From assembly GCA_005779435.1 (NCBI GenBank), contig SXJH01000201.1, forward strand, positions 1 to 8,019: a stretch of DNA of 8,019 bases. Direction: 5' to 3'. Position 1 is the first letter of the stretch; the number at the start of each line of letters is the position of its first letter. This DNA is from Nitrosomonas sp. (GTDB lineage: Bacteria; Pseudomonadota; Gammaproteobacteria; Burkholderiales; Nitrosomonadaceae). Made by a program: the position numbers and the translations under genes. Shown here in pieces: positions 5,870 to 8,019 of this stretch. The notes below the pieces were generated by a model. That model worked only from the letters and a program-made list of their open reading frames with translations, made no database searches and had not been told where the DNA came from.

Positions 5870-5927
5870 TTGTCGTTAAAATTGAGATGCCGATATAGTG
5901 CGAAGCGAGATTTTGTACTAGTATAAT
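5870..5927 (+). promoter_or_regulatory. Promoter region of clpS-clpA (two candidates)
   Basis: Candidate one is TTGTCG (5870-5875), an 18-nt spacer and TATAGT (5894-5899). Candidate two is a perfect -10 TATAAT (5922-5927) with only a poor -35 at the proper distance. Either gives a short leader to the ATG at 5964. Just upstream lie small dyads: TCAAG-ATG-CTTGA (5852-5864), and AATTTT (5866-5871) with AAAATT (5878-5883). These overlap candidate one and could be a regulator site. Confidence 0.45.
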
Positions 5928-5963
5928 AATGAATATTTGAGATTAAAACCAAGGAAGACAGCG

Positions 5964-6272
5964 ATGTCAGCCAGCAAATCAGACGCCGCTTTGCTTACGC
6001 AAAAGAAAGTCGAGCAAAAACCGCCGCCCCTGTATAAGATCTTACTGTTGAACGATGATTTCACGCCGATGGATTTTGTAATTGAGGTGTTGAAGGTGTT
6101 TTTTTCCATGGATCAAGAACAAGCAACTCGTATAATGTTAAAGGTGCATACGGAAGGAGTCGGTGTGTGCGGTATATACCCGGAAGATATTGCAAGTACT
6201 AAGGTTAAACAAGTGGTCGAGTTTTCTAGAATAAATCAGCATCCGCTCAGGTGTGTAATGGAGGAAAATTGA
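5964..6272 (+). CDS. clpS: ATP-dependent Clp protease adaptor ClpS (102 aa)
   Basis: ClpS delivers N-degron substrates (bulky hydrophobic N-terminal residues) to the ClpA N-domain for ClpAP degradation in the cytoplasm. After a flexible N-terminal tail (about 1-22), the core shows the binding-pocket motif LNDDFTPMDFV with Asn30, Asp31, Asp32 and the gate Met36, plus His62 in LKVHTEG. These correspond to the N-end residue pocket of the E. coli protein. The C-terminal helix region ends in HPLRCVMEEN, as usual. ATG 5964 is preceded by AAGGAAG (5951-5957) with a 6-nt spacer; the longer open frame from a TTG at 5937 would start before the ribosome-binding site and is rejected. The stop is 1 nt before the clpA start, so the two are co-transcribed. 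Confidence 0.97.
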   Translation: MSASKSDAALLTQKKVEQKPPPLYKILLLNDDFTPMDFVIEVLKVFFSMDQEQATRIMLKVHTEGVGVCGIYPEDIASTKVKQVVEFSRINQHPLRCVMEEN

Positions 6273-6273
6273 A

Positions 6274-8019
6274 ATGATCGCTCCTGATCTGGAAGTGAGC
6301 TTACATATGGCGTTTGTCGAATCCCGGCAGAAACGTTACGAGTTCATCACCGTGGAACATTTGCTATTGGCAATGCTGGATAACACAAGCGCTGCCGAAG
6401 TATTGCATGCGTGCTTGGTCGATATTGAGGATTTGCGCGCTGCATTGCTCGATCACATTGAGCGGCACACGCCGGTGATCAAAGGCGTCGACGAGGTTGA
6501 TACGCAGCCTACACTTGGATTCCAGCGCGTTATTCAACGTGCGATTCTGCATGTGCAATCGTCGGGTAAAAAGGAAGTTACCGGTGCTAATGTGCTGGTG
6601 TCGATCTTCGGAGAAAAGGATTCGCATGCAGCGTACTTTCTGCAGCAGCGTGGCGTGACGCGGCTGGATGTCGTGAATTATATTTCGCACAATATCAGAA
6701 AAGTGCCGCAGGAAAGTACCGCCAAAACAGGCAATGAAGGCGATGCGGAATCCGAGCCGAACTCCGGCGGATTGCTCGAAAACTACACGGTCAATCTTAA
6801 TCATCTGGCGTTGATGAACAAAATCGATCCGTTGGTGGGCCGCGAAAAAGAAATAGAACGAGTGATCCAAACGCTGTGCCGCCGCCGCAAAAATAACCCT
6901 TTGCTGGTTGGAGAGGCGGGCGTCGGTAAAACAGCCATTGCGGAAGGTCTTGCGAAGCGCATCGTTGAAGAGGATGTACCGGATTTGCTGTTAAAGCACC
7001 AGATTTATGCGCTCGATATGGGCGCTTTACTGGCCGGAACCAAGTATCGGGGCGATTTTGAGCAGCGTCTCAAAACATTGCTCAAGCAATTAACCGATAA
7101 TCCAATGGCCATTTTATTTATCGATGAAATTCATACGCTCATTGGCGCGGGCGCGGCATCGGGTGGCGTTCTGGACGCATCGAATCTGCTAAAACCGGTT
7201 TTAAGCAACGGACAATTGCGCTGCATCGGCGCAACGACATTTAACGAATATCGCGGCATCTTTGAAAAAGATCATGCGCTATCACGGCGATTCCAGCAGA
7301 TTGAAGTGAATGAGCCAAGCGTTGATGAGACGATTACCATATTGCGCGGATTAAAATCCCGTTATGAGCTTCACCATAAAGTCAAATACACGGCCGGTGC
7401 ATTGGTTTCCGCTGCCGAATTATCGGAACGCTACATCAATGACCGGCATTTGCCGGACAAGGCAATCGATGTTCTCGATGAAGCAGGCGCTGCGCAGCGA
7501 TTGTTGCCAAAATCCAAGCAACGTAAAGTTATCGGTAAAAGCGAAATTGAAAACATCGTCGCCAAGATTGCCAGAATTCCGTCGCAAAACATCTCAACGG
7601 ACGATCGCAATAAGTTGAAAACGTTAGGTCGCGACATGAAAGCGGTTGTTTTTGGGCAAGACAATGCAATTGATTCATTGACATCGGCTATCAAAATGGC
7701 AAGAAGCGGATTGGGCAATCCGAAGAAGCCCGTCGGTTCGTTTCTTTTCTCCGGCCCAACCGGTGTCGGCAAAACTGAAGTGGCACGACAATTGGCGTAT
7801 GCATTGGGCATCCATTTACATCGTTTCGATATGTCGGAGTATATGGAACGGCATGCGGTATCGCGCTTGATCGGTGCGCCGCCGGGTTATGTCGGTTACG
7901 ATCAAGGCGGACTGTTAACCGAAGCGATCATCAAGCATCCTTATTCGGTCTTGTTATTGGATGAAGTCGAAAAAGCGCATACCGACATTTTCAATATCCT
8001 GCTGCAGGTAATGGATTAC
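6274..8019 (+). CDS. clpA: ClpA, ATP-dependent Clp protease ATP-binding subunit, 3' part outside window
   Basis: The AAA+ unfoldase partner of ClpP; 582 codons are visible of a family length near 750. The Clp N-domain (about 1-145, FITVEHLLLAML) binds ClpS. A charged, flexible linker follows (about 145-168). AAA module D1 has Walker A GEAGVGKT (213-220), Walker B ILFIDE (280-285), GATT near 319-322 and an arginine finger in SRRF (337-340). Module D2 has GPTGVGKT (494-501), pore loop GYVG (538-541) and Walker B VLLLDE (559-564). The window ends in LLQVMDY just after. There is no ClpB-type coiled-coil middle domain between D1 and D2, which separates it from ClpB. ATG 6274 has GGAGG (6260-6264) 9 nt upstream, inside the clpS end. 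No catalytic residue is missing in the visible part. Confidence 0.97.
   Translation, partial: MIAPDLEVSLHMAFVESRQKRYEFITVEHLLLAMLDNTSAAEVLHACLVDIEDLRAALLDHIERHTPVIKGVDEVDTQPTLGFQRVIQRAILHVQSSGKKEVTGANVLVSIFGEKDSHAAYFLQQRGVTRLDVVNYISHNIRKVPQESTAKTGNEGDAESEPNSGGLLENYTVNLNHLALMNKIDPLVGREKEIERVIQTLCRRRKNNPLLVGEAGVGKTAIAEGLAKRIVEEDVPDLLLKHQIYALDMGALLAGTKYRGDFEQRLKTLLKQLTDNPMAILFIDEIHTLIGAGAASGGVLDASNLLKPVLSNGQLRCIGATTFNEYRGIFEKDHALSRRFQQIEVNEPSVDETITILRGLKSRYELHHKVKYTAGALVSAAELSERYINDRHLPDKAIDVLDEAGAAQRLLPKSKQRKVIGKSEIENIVAKIARIPSQNISTDDRNKLKTLGRDMKAVVFGQDNAIDSLTSAIKMARSGLGNPKKPVGSFLFSGPTGVGKTEVARQLAYALGIHLHRFDMSEYMERHAVSRLIGAPPGYVGYDQGGLLTEAIIKHPYSVLLLDEVEKAHTDIFNILLQVMDY

Noticed and set aside
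5937..5963. TTG-initiated extension of clpS
   Set aside because: It would start upstream of the strong AAGGAAG site that fits ATG 5964.
6364..6870. 168-codon open frame on the minus strand inside clpA
   Set aside because: It is antisense to an intact, well-conserved ClpA coding sequence and has no recognisable domain or ribosome-binding site.
7431..7811. 126-codon minus-strand frame inside clpA
   Set aside because: Antisense to the conserved D1/D2 region of ClpA; composition is that of a reverse-frame shadow.

Overview
The window reads as chromosomal DNA of a Gram-negative proteobacterium. A betaproteobacterium of the Nitrosomonas/Nitrosomonadales kind is the best guess, from the divergent cspA / clpS-clpA arrangement, an Aer-type energy-taxis receptor and moderate GC content. 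The genus is an inference and no rRNA is present to confirm it. No CRISPR array, tRNA or complete insertion sequence is visible.

Layout. (1) Positions 1-804, minus strand: N-terminal 268 residues of an Aer-like receptor (PAS, membrane hairpin, start of HAMP), cut by the window edge. (2) 805-1200: a divergent control region with a perfect 16-bp palindrome, a 6-bp inverted repeat and a leader with competing inverted repeats. (3) 1201-5204, plus strand: four tightly packed signalling genes. These are a GAF-like/PAS histidine kinase of the phytochrome-type HisKA class, a stand-alone Rcp1-like receiver, a hybrid REC-PAS-HisKA_3 kinase and a NarL/FixJ-type DNA-binding regulator. Junctions are +8, -4 and -8 nt, so this is almost certainly one operon. 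(4) 5205-5464: a non-coding block, possibly a mobile-element remnant, then a strong hairpin oriented as the terminator of the minus-strand cspA. (5) 5465-5668, minus strand: a CspA-family cold-shock protein with a predicted leader of about 106 nt. (6) 5964-8019, plus strand: clpS and the first 582 codons of clpA.

How the genes may work together. The HisKA kinase most simply phosphorylates the Rcp1-like receiver, and the HisKA_3 kinase the NarL-type regulator. The receiver at the front of the second kinase offers a point where the first kinase could gate the second. There is no HPt domain in the operon, so a classical four-step relay is not supported. The PAS domains of the divergent Aer receptor and of the first kinase resemble each other closely, which suggests both sides may read a redox or energy signal. 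ClpS and ClpA form the N-degron adaptor and unfoldase for ClpP. The most unusual part is the four-gene signalling operon with its structured leader. Both of its kinases depart from the usual phosphatase motif.
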